Source of the DNA: Candidatus Cryptobacteroides intestinigallinarum
GTDB taxonomy: Bacteria > Bacteroidota > Bacteroidia > Bacteroidales > UBA932
Assembly (NCBI GenBank): GCA_017694785.1
Contig: JADIMK010000007.1
Location: forward strand, 1 to 37,911
Direction of reading: 5' to 3'
DNA length: 37,911 bases
The notes beneath the pieces were generated by a model. That model saw nothing but the letters and a program-made list of their open reading frames with translations. It was not told the DNA's origin and ran no database searches. The position numbers and the translations under genes were made by a program. Of this stretch, positions 9,334 through 17,520 are shown piece by piece; positions within the stretch are counted from its first letter, which is position 1; each line of letters begins with the position of its first letter.

Positions 9334-9730
9334 TGGAGATGGGCGGACTCGAACCGCCGTCCAAACGCCGCACCAGGCAGCTTTCTACACGCTTATCCTC
9401 TCTACGTTTTTCGGAACATGACTGCCGGGAGGCAGGCTATCATGAACTTATCCTTTATGTCTTGGCAGGATTTAAAGGAATCCTCCTGTGCATCCGGTCT
9501 GGATGATACCCCATATTCCGGACATGACCGGCCTGAAGCCCGGAGGGATACTCGTCGCAGCCGCAGCCTTGGCGGCCGTCGATTAAGCTAAACTACTTGG
9601 TAGATTAGGCAGCGAGTGCGTAGTTGTTGTTGCCAACTAATTGTTCGGAAGCTGAGATTAACGGGCAAACCTCCGACGCCCGGCGTGCTTACCGTCCGAT
9701 GTCATGCGCTGTCAAAACCAGAACATCCCC
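9334..9730 (-). ncRNA. ssrA: tmRNA (tag peptide GNNNYALAA)
   Basis: tmRNA rescues stalled ribosomes and tags the unfinished protein for degradation. The 5' end (GGGGATG, minus strand from 9730) pairs with CATCTCC near 9335-9341 to form the alanine-type acceptor stem, and the third pair is the G-U that AlaRS needs. The T arm GGTTCGA lies just inside the 3' end. The tag frame is at 9605-9634 and reads GNNNYALAA followed by a TAA stop. A glycine resume codon and the YALAA ending are typical of Bacteroidota. CCA is not encoded. About 397 nt is normal for the family. Confidence 0.95.
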
Positions 9731-9770
9731 ATTGACGATTTCTCTTGTATTAATATTATACAGGATTTTC

Positions 9771-9826
9771 CGCAAAATGTTTCACCTGAAGCGCACAAAA
9801 TGTTCAATCGGAAGCGCACAAGTTCA
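9771..9826. repeat. Imperfect 23-bp direct repeat
   Basis: AAAATGTT occurs at 9774-9781 and 9797-9804, each followed by an imperfectly matching stretch ending GAAGCGCACA or similar. The repeat lies between the cupin-fusion gene end and the tmRNA gene. There are two units and the start of a third, with no known function. Confidence 0.5.
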
Positions 9827-9853
9827 TGGAAATACCAGATGACGGCCCTCTCT

Positions 9854-10663
9854 CTACTGGAGTTTCCCGTATTCTTCGTCTGAAACAGGCTCCAGCCATT
9901 CATTTGAAGTGTTCTCACCCGGCACCTCAAATGCAAGATGTGCGAACCAGCTGTCTACGGCAGCGCCATGCCAGTGCTTCACTCCTGCCGGGATATGGAT
10001 GACATCACCTGGAAGCATCTGCACCGCAGGCTTTCCTTCTTCCTGGTACCAGCCGCGGCCTGCCACACATACAAGCATCTGTCCGCCGCCTTTGTCGGCA
10101 TGGTGGATATGCCAGTTGTTGCGGCATCCTGGCTCGAAGGTCACGTTCGAGAAAGGCACCTGCTCAGTTGATATAGGAGCCAGATAGCTGTTGCCTATGA
10201 AATACTTTGCATAAGCCGTATTAGGCTCCCCTATCGGGAAAATCATCTCCTTCTGGAACTCAAGCTTGCTGTCACAATCCTCTGCCCATACATTCTTTGC
10301 CATGCGGAATGCAGCCCATGCATTTGGCCATCCGGCATAGAAAGCGATATGTGTAAGCATCTCCGAGATTTCAGTCCTGGTGATACCGTTCTGCTTTGCA
10401 AAGCGGAGATGGTGCTCAAGTGAGGAATCAACTATCCCTTTACCTATGAGCGTAGCGACCGTGACCAGACTCCTGTCCCTGGGACTGAGTCCGGGACGGT
10501 TCCATACTTCTCCGAAAAGCACATCATCATTGAGCTGCGCAAACCCTGGCGCAAACTCTCCCAGCTGCTCTTTGCCGGCAGTCTGTGTAATTTTTTCCTG
10601 TGACATAACGTATTGTACATTTATTGCCATCGTGGCAATGACCAAGATAATCAATTTCTTCAT
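9854..10663 (-). CDS. Secreted carboxymuconolactone-decarboxylase/cupin fusion protein
   Basis: This 269-residue protein joins two small domains. A signal peptide (MKKLIILVIATMAINVQY) is followed near residues 30-125 by a carboxymuconolactone-decarboxylase (CMD/AhpD-like) domain with PGFAQLNDDVLFGEVW, LSPRDRSLVTVATLI and EISEMLTHIAFYAGWPNAW. Near residues 165-255 is a cupin with the metal-binding block NWHIHHADKGGGQMLV and a second motif IPAGVKHWHGA. The CxxC found in peroxidase-type CMD domains is absent, so AhpD-like redox chemistry is unlikely. This fusion is common in Bacteroidota and often called a decarboxylase, but I know of no firm function. I chose the ATG at 10663 because it opens the signal peptide; an upstream extension adds 17 residues that do not fit. 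Confidence 0.85.
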   Translation of the reverse strand: MKKLIILVIATMAINVQYVMSQEKITQTAGKEQLGEFAPGFAQLNDDVLFGEVWNRPGLSPRDRSLVTVATLIGKGIVDSSLEHHLRFAKQNGITRTEISEMLTHIAFYAGWPNAWAAFRMAKNVWAEDCDSKLEFQKEMIFPIGEPNTAYAKYFIGNSYLAPISTEQVPFSNVTFEPGCRNNWHIHHADKGGGQMLVCVAGRGWYQEEGKPAVQMLPGDVIHIPAGVKHWHGAAVDSWFAHLAFEVPGENTSNEWLEPVSDEEYGKLQ

Positions 10664-10797
10664 AACCGGTATATTTTCATGATCAATAAGTTCAGGTCCT
10701 TTGTATAGATACATGATGAAGTTTATCGCGCGGAATTTCCGACCGGATTCTGTTTTCCGGAATACCCAGACTCCGCATCAACATGAAATCCACTTTG

Positions 10798-10805
10798 CAA
10801 ATATA
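10798..10805 (-). promoter_or_regulatory. Candidate -7 box for the CMD/cupin gene
   Basis: The minus strand reads TATATTTG, an exact TAnnTTTG match. No clear TTTG lies at the proper distance upstream, so this is only a candidate. Confidence 0.35.
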
Positions 10806-10927
10806 CCTGTGAATATGGAGATGTTCAGTAGACAGATGACTGATAATATTAACTGTTTTACCGGGACCGGCTCTTTCTACGGCTCCGATGCGCGAAAGGT
10901 GCGGGCCGCGTCCGACCTGATACAAGA

Positions 10928-10959
10928 AAGCCGGTCCAAGATTACTTTTGGACCGGCTT
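10928..10959 (-). terminator. Hairpin behind tRNA-Val, probable terminator
   Basis: AAGCCGGTCCAA and TTGGACCGGCTT form a perfect 12-bp stem with an 8-nt loop. On the minus strand it is followed by only a weak T-rich stretch (TTCTTGT). It lies 10 nt after the tRNA 3' end. Confidence 0.65.
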
Positions 10960-10969
10960 CTGACTGATG

Positions 10970-11044
10970 TGGGAGCTGAGGGAGTCGAACCCCCGACCCT
11001 CTGCTTGTAAGGCAGACGCTCTGAACCAACTGAGCTAAGCTCCC
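10970..11044 (-). tRNA. tRNA-Val (anticodon TAC)
   Basis: The minus strand gives GGGAGCT...AGCTCCC for the acceptor stem, a D arm with AGCTCAGTTGGTTCAGAGC, an anticodon arm TCTGC-CTTACAA-GCAGA with anticodon TAC, and a T arm with GGTTCGACTCC. The discriminator base is A. CCA is not encoded. Confidence 0.95.
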
Positions 11045-11099
11045 GAACTTTCAAACTTCGTCTTTAAAGAACTTTGACCCATCTTTCCGATTGGGAGTG

Positions 11100-11131
11100 C
11101 AAATGTATAAAAGATTTTCTTCCTTCCCAAA
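11100..11131 (-). promoter_or_regulatory. Promoter of tRNA-Val
   Basis: On the minus strand TTTG (11128-11131) and TACATTTG (11100-11107) are 20 bp apart, matching both Bacteroidota elements. The transcript would carry a leader of about 50 nt before the tRNA. Confidence 0.6.
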
Positions 11132-11221
11132 TTTTTGTTTCTGCCCGAATGATTTTTTTGACAGACACCAAGGATTACGGCATTCTTCATCCCCGATGGC
11201 TAGGATCCGGCGTGGTGCCGC

Positions 11222-13366
11222 TCATTTCAGGAGGCGGAGTGCGATCCTGTTGCGCTCCATGTCCACGCCTATGACCTCAACCCTTACATGCTGATGCAGC
11301 TTGAGCACCTTTGTCGGATCTGTGAGATGCCTGACACCCATCTGCGAGACATGTATAAGGCCGTTCTGCTTGATCCCTATGTCGACGAAAGCCCCGAAGG
11401 CAGTGATATTGGTGACTATTCCAGGGAGCTCCATGCCGTCTATAAGGTCGTCTATCGTATGTATGTCTTCCGAGAATTCGAATTCCTTGGCATCAGAACG
11501 AGGGTCGCGGCCTGGCTTGCGGAGTTCTTTGATGATATCGTTTATGGTCGGGAGGCCGAAATCGCCCTCTACGTATTTCTCAGGGACGATCTTTGAGCAC
11601 AGAGCCTCATTGCCGACAAGTTCCTTTGTAGAGACTCCAAGGTCTGAAGCCATCCTTTCCACTATATGGTAACACTCCGGATGTACAGCCGAATTGTCAA
11701 GAGGATTATCCGCACCGGGGATCCGAAGGAAGCCCGCACATTGTTCAAAAGCCTTGTCGCCCAGTCTCTTGACCTTTGTCAATTCTCGACGTGAACTGTA
11801 TGCCCCGTGCTGGGAGCGGTATTCGACGATATTGGCGGCAAGAGCAGGTCCGATGCCTGCGACATAGCTCAGCAGATACGGACTTGCAGTATTGAGGTTG
11901 ACTCCGACACTGTTGACGCAGCTTTCCACCGTATTGTCCAAAGTCTCCTTCAGCAGATTCTGGTCCACGTCATGCTGGTACTGGCCTATTCCCAATGACT
12001 TCGGATCTATCTTGACGAGTTCGGCCAGAGGATCCATGAGCCGCCGGCCGATGGACACTGCTCCACGTACAGTGACATCCTTGTCCGGGAATTCCTCCCT
12101 GGCCACTTCCGAGGCAGAATATACAGATGCACCGTCCTCGCTGACAGAATAGACCTTCACTCCGGATGGAAGAGGAATCCGCTTGATGAATGCTTCAGTC
12201 TCCCTGCCGGCTGTACCGTTTCCGATGGCTATGACTTCTATCCCGAATTTCTCAACCATGGACGACACTGCCTGTATCGCCTTTATCTTCTCGCTCACAG
12301 GTGGATGAGGGAAGATGGTCTCATAGTGGAGCAGGTTGCCCTGGGCATCAAGGCACACGACCTTGCAGCCGGTCCTGAGTCCCGGATCTATGGCAAGCAC
12401 GCGTTTCTGCCCCACAGGAGGTGCAAGCAGCAGCTGTCTGAGGTTCTCCCCGAACACACGCACCGATGCCAGGTCAGCCTTTTCCTTAGCCTGGGCAATG
12501 ACCTCATTTGTTATGGACGGCTCCAGAAGTCTCTTGTAGGCATCGTCAACAGCTTCCCTTATCTGCTCCGCAAGAGGCTTAGCCGGGTATTTCCTCTCCT
12601 GACAGAAATCATAATACATCTTGTTGCCGCATTTCTCGGCATCAGCGTCTATCTTAAGCGTCAGAAATCCTTCATCCTGGGCCCTGAGTACGGCAAGTAC
12701 CCTGTGTGGAGCCATCCTCGACAACGGTTCGGAATAATCAAAATATCCTTTGTATTTCTGAGCCTCGGGTGATGAAGCCTTCTTCGTGGCCTTCGCGACA
12801 AGTCTCCGGGTATTGAAGATCTGCCTGAGTGTCTCCCTTACAGAAGCTGTCTCGCTCAGCCTTTCAGCGATTATGTCACGTGCACCGGCAAGGGCCTCAT
12901 CGACAGTCGCAATCTTGTCGGAAAGATACTTTGTCGCCTCCTTTGACGGATCTGCGACGCTGACCTGGTACATCCTGTCGGCAAGAGGCTCCAGACCGGC
13001 TTCCTTTGCTGCGGTAGCTCGCGTCCTTCGTTTGGGACGATAAGGCAGATACAGGTCTTCAAGCTCCCTTGAATCGACACAGTTCTCTATTTTATGCCTC
13101 AGGTCATCGGTTAGCTTGCCGGCACCAGTGATTGTCTCGAGGACTGTGGCCTTGCGCTTCTCCATTTCATCGAAGACATCCTTCCAATGCCTGACTTCAG
13201 CGACCTCGACATCATCGAGTCCGCCTGTGCGTTCCTTGCGGTAACGGCTGATAAAAGGGATCGTAGACCCTTCATCAAACAGTGCGGCACAGTTTTCAAC
13301 CTGCCATTCCTTTACTCCCAGACGGGAAGCTATGTCCTTTATGTATATTTCTTTCATGACGGTCAT
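11222..13366 (-). CDS. tex: Tex-family RNA-binding transcription accessory protein
   Basis: Tex is a cytoplasmic nucleic-acid-binding protein linked to transcription and, in some bacteria, virulence expression. At 714 residues it has normal family length. The N-terminal helical part includes FISRYRKERTGGLDDVEV and LYLPYRPKRRTRATAAKEAGL. A YqgF/RNase H-like domain starts at VLAIDPGLRTGCKVVCLD. A helix-hairpin-helix follows (LLSYVAGIGPALAANIVEYR). The C-terminal S1 domain has GIVTNITAFGAFVDIGIKQ and GLIHVSQM. It starts 15 bp after the ClC channel gene, so it is probably its distal partner. M1 (13366) or M4 could be the start. Confidence 0.94.
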   Translation of the reverse strand: MTVMKEIYIKDIASRLGVKEWQVENCAALFDEGSTIPFISRYRKERTGGLDDVEVAEVRHWKDVFDEMEKRKATVLETITGAGKLTDDLRHKIENCVDSRELEDLYLPYRPKRRTRATAAKEAGLEPLADRMYQVSVADPSKEATKYLSDKIATVDEALAGARDIIAERLSETASVRETLRQIFNTRRLVAKATKKASSPEAQKYKGYFDYSEPLSRMAPHRVLAVLRAQDEGFLTLKIDADAEKCGNKMYYDFCQERKYPAKPLAEQIREAVDDAYKRLLEPSITNEVIAQAKEKADLASVRVFGENLRQLLLAPPVGQKRVLAIDPGLRTGCKVVCLDAQGNLLHYETIFPHPPVSEKIKAIQAVSSMVEKFGIEVIAIGNGTAGRETEAFIKRIPLPSGVKVYSVSEDGASVYSASEVAREEFPDKDVTVRGAVSIGRRLMDPLAELVKIDPKSLGIGQYQHDVDQNLLKETLDNTVESCVNSVGVNLNTASPYLLSYVAGIGPALAANIVEYRSQHGAYSSRRELTKVKRLGDKAFEQCAGFLRIPGADNPLDNSAVHPECYHIVERMASDLGVSTKELVGNEALCSKIVPEKYVEGDFGLPTINDIIKELRKPGRDPRSDAKEFEFSEDIHTIDDLIDGMELPGIVTNITAFGAFVDIGIKQNGLIHVSQMGVRHLTDPTKVLKLHQHVRVEVIGVDMERNRIALRLLK

Positions 13367-13381
13367 CAGTCAAAATGTAGG

Positions 13382-15196
13382 TTAATCATGCGAGACCTGC
13401 TTGAGCCGGTCCCTGTAGGCTGAAAATATCTTGGATTTGGACACGAAGCCCAGATATGTCCTCTTGTCGTCCACCACAGGCAGATTCCATGCATCGGTCT
13501 TCTCGAACTTATGCATCACGCTGTCCATCTTCTCGTCCGCAAGCACATAGGCAGGAGAAGACTTCATGTAGTTGTAGACATGCATCTTGTCATAGAGTTC
13601 CTTCTTGAACATATCCTTGCGCACATCCTCAAGCGACACATATCCCTGGAAATGTCCCCTTGAGTCCACTACCGGGAAAATATTCCTCGAAGAATCCGAA
13701 ATCACATCCACAAGTTCGCCCAATGTGGCATCGATCTTCACTGCGGAGAAGTCAGATTCAATAAGGTCTGAAGTCCTCAGAAGTGTAAGGACAGCCTGGT
13801 CACTGTCATGCGTCAGGAGTTCCCCTCTCTTGGCTATACGCTTGGTATATATGGAATACGGCTCAATTGCCCTTGTAGCGCCGAAAGAAATAGTGGAAGT
13901 CAGGATCAGCGGGATCAGAAGCTCATAGCCTCCGGAAATCTCCGCTATGAGGAATATCGCCGTCATTGGAGCCTGCATGACACCGGCCATCAGTCCCGCC
14001 ATGCCTACGAGCACAAAATTCTGCTCAGGTACAGTGAATTCCGAGCCTGCCAGCATCAGATTGAATGTCCTCGCCAATACGAATCCTGCCATCGCACCCA
14101 CAAAAAGTGTCGGTCCGAATGTTCCGCCGACTCCGCCACCAGCATTCGTAAAAGACATCGAGAACACCTTCAGGACAAGGATCAGAAGGAAAAATACAGG
14201 TATGGACCACTTGTGGTGCAGAAAGAAAGCAAGCACTGTCTCCCCGTCAAAGTTCACATCACCTCCGTTGAGAAGGATGCTGACATAGTCATAGCCTTCA
14301 CCGTAGAGCGGAGGGAAAAGGAATATCAGAAGTCCCAGTCCTATCGCAGATATGCCCCAGCGTCCGAAAGGATTTGATATGGATTTTATCTTGTCTTCAA
14401 GCCAGAGTGTGGTCCTGGTGAAATATATGGAGCATGCCGCACAGAAAAGTCCCAGAAGAATGTAGAACGGTATATTGTGGAGTGCAAAAGGTGACAATGT
14501 ACACTCGAACGGAAGTGAATCTCCGAGACAGAGATAAGACACCACTGTAGCAGATATCGTAGACATCAGCAGCGGAAGGATGGATGTCATCGAGATATTG
14601 AAGAGGAGTATCTCCAACGTAAACAAGACACCTGCCAGCGGAGCCTTGAAGATTCCGGCCACCGCACCGGCTGCACCGCAGCCCAGGAGGATAGTCATGT
14701 TCTTGTAGGAAAGCCCCATTTTCCGGGCTATATTGGAACCTATCGCAGCTCCGGTGTAGACAATCGGGGCTTCGGCTCCCACGGAGCCGCCGAATCCGAT
14801 TGTGACAGAACTTGCGACAAGTGACGACCACATGTTATGGGGGCGGATCCTTGACTCATTCTTTGACACTGCCAGAAGGACCTTTGTCACCCCGTGCCCT
14901 ATGTTGTCCTTAATCACATAGCGGACAAAGAGCATAGCGAGAAACATGCCGATACCCGGATATATGAGATAGAGAAAATTGTATGCCTCTCCGTCAAACC
15001 ATGATGTGATGCCTTCATGTATGTATTCTATTGCGAGCTTCAGCAGTACTGACGCAAGTCCGCAGGCCACGCCGACCGCAAGGGAAAGGAACAGCATCAG
15101 CTCCTTCTCAGGCATCTTGCTCTTCAGCCGACGGGCCAACCGCAGAATGCAGATGCCCCACTTCTCATGACTTGTATCTTGTCCTGGACTGTACAT
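13382..15196 (-). CDS. ClC-family chloride channel/transporter with CBS domains
   Basis: ClC proteins move chloride, some in exchange for protons, across the inner membrane. Residues about 30-440 hold the membrane domain with GFGGSVGAEAPIVYTGAAIG, GAAGAVAGIFKAPLAGVLF and the anion filter block GGGVGGTFGPTLFVGAMAG. The C-terminal 150 residues hold two CBS modules (from near SDLIESDFSAV to the end) that sense adenine nucleotides. The usual gating Glu position reads GSVGAEAP, which keeps a Glu. I chose the ATG at 15196, giving 604 residues. A longer start at 15232 would lie inside the upstream terminator's T tract and the promoter -33 box. A perfect promoter (15203-15233) predicts a start of transcription at or next to this ATG, so the mRNA may be leaderless. 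Confidence 0.88.
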   Translation of the reverse strand: MYSPGQDTSHEKWGICILRLARRLKSKMPEKELMLFLSLAVGVACGLASVLLKLAIEYIHEGITSWFDGEAYNFLYLIYPGIGMFLAMLFVRYVIKDNIGHGVTKVLLAVSKNESRIRPHNMWSSLVASSVTIGFGGSVGAEAPIVYTGAAIGSNIARKMGLSYKNMTILLGCGAAGAVAGIFKAPLAGVLFTLEILLFNISMTSILPLLMSTISATVVSYLCLGDSLPFECTLSPFALHNIPFYILLGLFCAACSIYFTRTTLWLEDKIKSISNPFGRWGISAIGLGLLIFLFPPLYGEGYDYVSILLNGGDVNFDGETVLAFFLHHKWSIPVFFLLILVLKVFSMSFTNAGGGVGGTFGPTLFVGAMAGFVLARTFNLMLAGSEFTVPEQNFVLVGMAGLMAGVMQAPMTAIFLIAEISGGYELLIPLILTSTISFGATRAIEPYSIYTKRIAKRGELLTHDSDQAVLTLLRTSDLIESDFSAVKIDATLGELVDVISDSSRNIFPVVDSRGHFQGYVSLEDVRKDMFKKELYDKMHVYNYMKSSPAYVLADEKMDSVMHKFEKTDAWNLPVVDDKRTYLGFVSKSKIFSAYRDRLKQVSHD

Positions 15197-15202
15197 ATCA
15201 TG

Positions 15203-15233
15203 CAAAAATACTAAAAAGGGCCAATAACGCAAA
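15203..15233 (-). promoter_or_regulatory. Promoter of the ClC-tex operon
   Basis: The minus strand has TTTG at 15230-15233 and TATTTTTG at 15203-15210 with a 19-bp spacer, an exact match to the Bacteroidota primary-sigma consensus. Its -33 box overlaps the T tract of the terminator upstream. Confidence 0.72.
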
Positions 15234-15260
15234 ACGGAGCCGCACGCAATGGCGACTCCG
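15231..15260 (-). terminator. Intrinsic terminator of the small acidic protein gene
   Basis: The minus strand folds CGGAGTCGC against GCGGCTCCG (15235-15260, with one G-U pair), followed by four T residues. It lies 51 bp after the stop of the acidic protein gene. Confidence 0.75.
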
Positions 15261-15310
15261 CTGTCGATTGTCTTTATGTTTTCCGGAATAGCTGCCTGCC
15301 AAGTACTTGA

Positions 15311-15670
15311 TCAGGCATCCTCCTGTTCCGGTGTATCGTCATCCGGTGATGCATACTGCGCGATATTGTCATCAGGAAGATCCTCGGTATCTCCTTCATC
15401 CCCCTCATCTTCATCATCACCATCAAGCCATCTTTCAATCTCCTCGGCATCATCCGTACGCACTTTAATCTTGACAAGATATACGGCGTCAGGGATTTCA
15501 AGTGTCACAGCATAGAAACTTGTCCCGTCCGGCTTGTCATATTTCTGGAGATCAGGAAGATAATCACTGAACCCCTTAGGATATTTCTCTGCGAATGCAG
15601 CAGCAAGCTCCTCCGACATGTTCTCATAGCTTACGACTGCCCTTTTCTTCTGATTATCAGTTTTCTGCAT
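15311..15670 (-). CDS. Small acidic protein of unknown function
   Basis: I do not assign a function to this 119-residue protein. Residues about 15-80 look like a folded alpha/beta unit (YENMSEELAAAFAEKYPKGF, then FYAVTLEIPDAVYLVKIKV). The last 40 residues are almost all Asp, Glu, Gly and Pro (DGDDEDEGDEGDTEDLPDD), a flexible acidic tail. It has no signal peptide and is probably cytoplasmic. The gene has its own terminator and lies 93 bp downstream of ygiQ. Coding is likely because the frame is clean, begins with ATG and is bounded by a terminator. Confidence 0.75.
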   Translation of the reverse strand: MQKTDNQKKRAVVSYENMSEELAAAFAEKYPKGFSDYLPDLQKYDKPDGTSFYAVTLEIPDAVYLVKIKVRTDDAEEIERWLDGDDEDEGDEGDTEDLPDDNIAQYASPDDDTPEQEDA

Positions 15671-15763
15671 AATATCAACCTCTTAATTGTTCCTTTGTAC
15701 CGATAATTGTTTAAAATCACGGTGCAATTATAGGACATTTTTCCGAATGGAGATACTGTTGCC

Positions 15764-17491
15764 TCACTTTTTTTTGAAAAAAAATGACTTCTGACGCCGC
15801 TTCTTCTCGATGTCCCTTTCCACAAAGACAGGTTTCATAGTCCTGGGATCCAACCCTGTATAGAACATCACCGAGGATGTGGTCATCGGAGTCGGAGTGA
15901 AATCCTGCACCTGGTCCATATAGAGACCGTCCAGTGCCGGATTGCGGGAAAGCTTCTCCATGTCGCGCATTGTACATCCTGGATGTCCTGATATGAAATA
16001 AGGCACCAGAGAACAGTGGCAACCGCTTTCAGAGACTATCCTGTCAAATTCTTTCCTGAGCCTTACGAAAAGCTTGAATGAAGGCTTTGCCATCATCTTC
16101 AGTACCTCGTCCTCAGTATGCTCGGGAGCTACCTTAAGACGGCCTGAGGTATGCTCCAGGATAAGCTCCCTCAAATAATCACGGGAAGTGTCATCGACAT
16201 AGCCTGACTCATCAAGGAAAAGGTCATATCTGATGCCGCTGCCTATGTATGAATGGCGGATTCCCTTGACAGCTGCAACCTTTGCATACAAAGCCAGCAG
16301 ACGGGCATGCGAGCGGTCCAGGTTGCGGCAAGGCGACGGGAAGAGACACGACTTGCGCACGCACTTGTCGCAGAGATCCGGGTTGCGGCCCTTCATCCCG
16401 TACATGTTTGCAGTAGGAGCCCCCAGATCCGAAATGTTGCCTGCAAAGCCAGGGACGGTCTTCAGTGCTTCAACTTCCTTAAGGACAGAAGCTTCGGACC
16501 TGGACTGGATGAACTTGCCCTGATGTGCGGCGATAGTGCAGAAATTGCATCCGCCGAAGCAGCCCCTGTGCGTATTGATGGAATATTTTATCATCTCATA
16601 CGCCGGGATATGCTTTCCCTTATATCGTGGATGCGGCATCTTCGTGAACGGCAGGTCCCAGAAAGAATCCATCTCTTCCTCCGAAGCAGGAGGATAAGGA
16701 GGATTCACCCGTACATAGCCGTCCCCGACAGGCTCGACAATGACATCAGGATGCATCATGTTGGCATGTGTCTCTATGAGATGGAAATTCTCTGCGAACG
16801 CGCGCTTGTCAGAGCAGCACTCTTCGTAGGAATGGAGCATGAGGGCATTCCTGTCCTTGCACTTTCCCGTCATAAAGAACGCCAGTTGAGGGATCTTCCT
16901 TATATCTGACAAGTTGCGACCCGACTCTATGGCTTTTGTGAGCTCCAGCATAGGTCTTTCTCCCATCCCGTAGCAGAGCCAGTCTGCCCCGCTGGAAATG
17001 AGAACAGAAGGCATCAGGGTATCCTTCCAATAGTCATAATGGGTCAGCCTGCGCAGGGAAGCCTCTATGCCGCCTATTACGACCGGGACTTCCGGATATA
17101 GCTGCTTCAGGATCTTGGTATATACTGTCACCGCATAGTCAGGACGCTGTCCAGCCCTGCCGTCAGGAGTATAGGCATCGTCGCTCCGCAGCCTTTTTGA
17201 TGCCGTATAATGGTTGACCATCGAGTCCATGGCACCGGCATTCACACCGAAATAAAGTCTCGGGGCACCCAGTTTACGGAAATCCCTCAGGTCGTCCCTC
17301 CAGTTGGGCTGAGGGACTACTGCAACTCTATAGCCGGCTTTCTGCAGATAACGGGCTATGACGGCAGTACCGAAAGAAGGGTGGTCAACGAAGGCATCAC
17401 CAGAGAAAATGATGATGTCTATCCAGTCCCACCCTAGAGCCTTGACTTCCTTGACGGAAGTCGGTATCATTTCATATTTCTGTTCCATCAC
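15764..17491 (-). CDS. YgiQ-family radical SAM protein
   Basis: This is a 575-residue YgiQ/UPF0313 radical SAM protein; the reaction of the family is not known. The N-terminal half is the cobalamin-binding-like fold with HPSFGTAVIARYLQKAGYRV and VIGGIEASLRRLTHYDYW. The cluster motif is C311-x3-C315-x2-C318 (RGCFGGCNFCTIAAHQG). SDLGAPTANMYGM and CRNLDRSH lie further on, then VAPEHTEDEVLKMM. Many members have 600-740 residues; this one ends shortly after VQDFTPTPMTTSSVMFYTG with a basic tail, so only the extra C-terminal domain is missing. It lies 29 bp after argS in the same direction. Confidence 0.9.
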   Translation of the reverse strand: MMEQKYEMIPTSVKEVKALGWDWIDIIIFSGDAFVDHPSFGTAVIARYLQKAGYRVAVVPQPNWRDDLRDFRKLGAPRLYFGVNAGAMDSMVNHYTASKRLRSDDAYTPDGRAGQRPDYAVTVYTKILKQLYPEVPVVIGGIEASLRRLTHYDYWKDTLMPSVLISSGADWLCYGMGERPMLELTKAIESGRNLSDIRKIPQLAFFMTGKCKDRNALMLHSYEECCSDKRAFAENFHLIETHANMMHPDVIVEPVGDGYVRVNPPYPPASEEEMDSFWDLPFTKMPHPRYKGKHIPAYEMIKYSINTHRGCFGGCNFCTIAAHQGKFIQSRSEASVLKEVEALKTVPGFAGNISDLGAPTANMYGMKGRNPDLCDKCVRKSCLFPSPCRNLDRSHARLLALYAKVAAVKGIRHSYIGSGIRYDLFLDESGYVDDTSRDYLRELILEHTSGRLKVAPEHTEDEVLKMMAKPSFKLFVRLRKEFDRIVSESGCHCSLVPYFISGHPGCTMRDMEKLSRNPALDGLYMDQVQDFTPTPMTTSSVMFYTGLDPRTMKPVFVERDIEKKRRQKSFFFKKK

Positions 17492-17520
17492 GGATCCTTT
17501 CAGAATGTTGCTTCAAGATG

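Larger units (their letters stand above)
10664..10969. other. Intergenic region without a gene
   Basis: No convincing gene is seen here; short open frames lack family features. On the minus strand TATATTTG at 10798-10805 matches the -7 consensus and could serve the CMD/cupin gene with a leader of about 130 nt. The last 42 bases hold the hairpin behind tRNA-Val. Confidence 0.5.

Noticed and set aside
9854..9940. Plus-strand frames opposite the CMD/cupin gene
   Set aside because: They are antisense shadows of a well-supported gene and have no features of their own.
10692..11054. Open frame on the minus strand covering the tRNA-Val gene
   Set aside because: It is read through the tRNA and the upstream leader and has no family features; it is a chance frame over structural RNA DNA.
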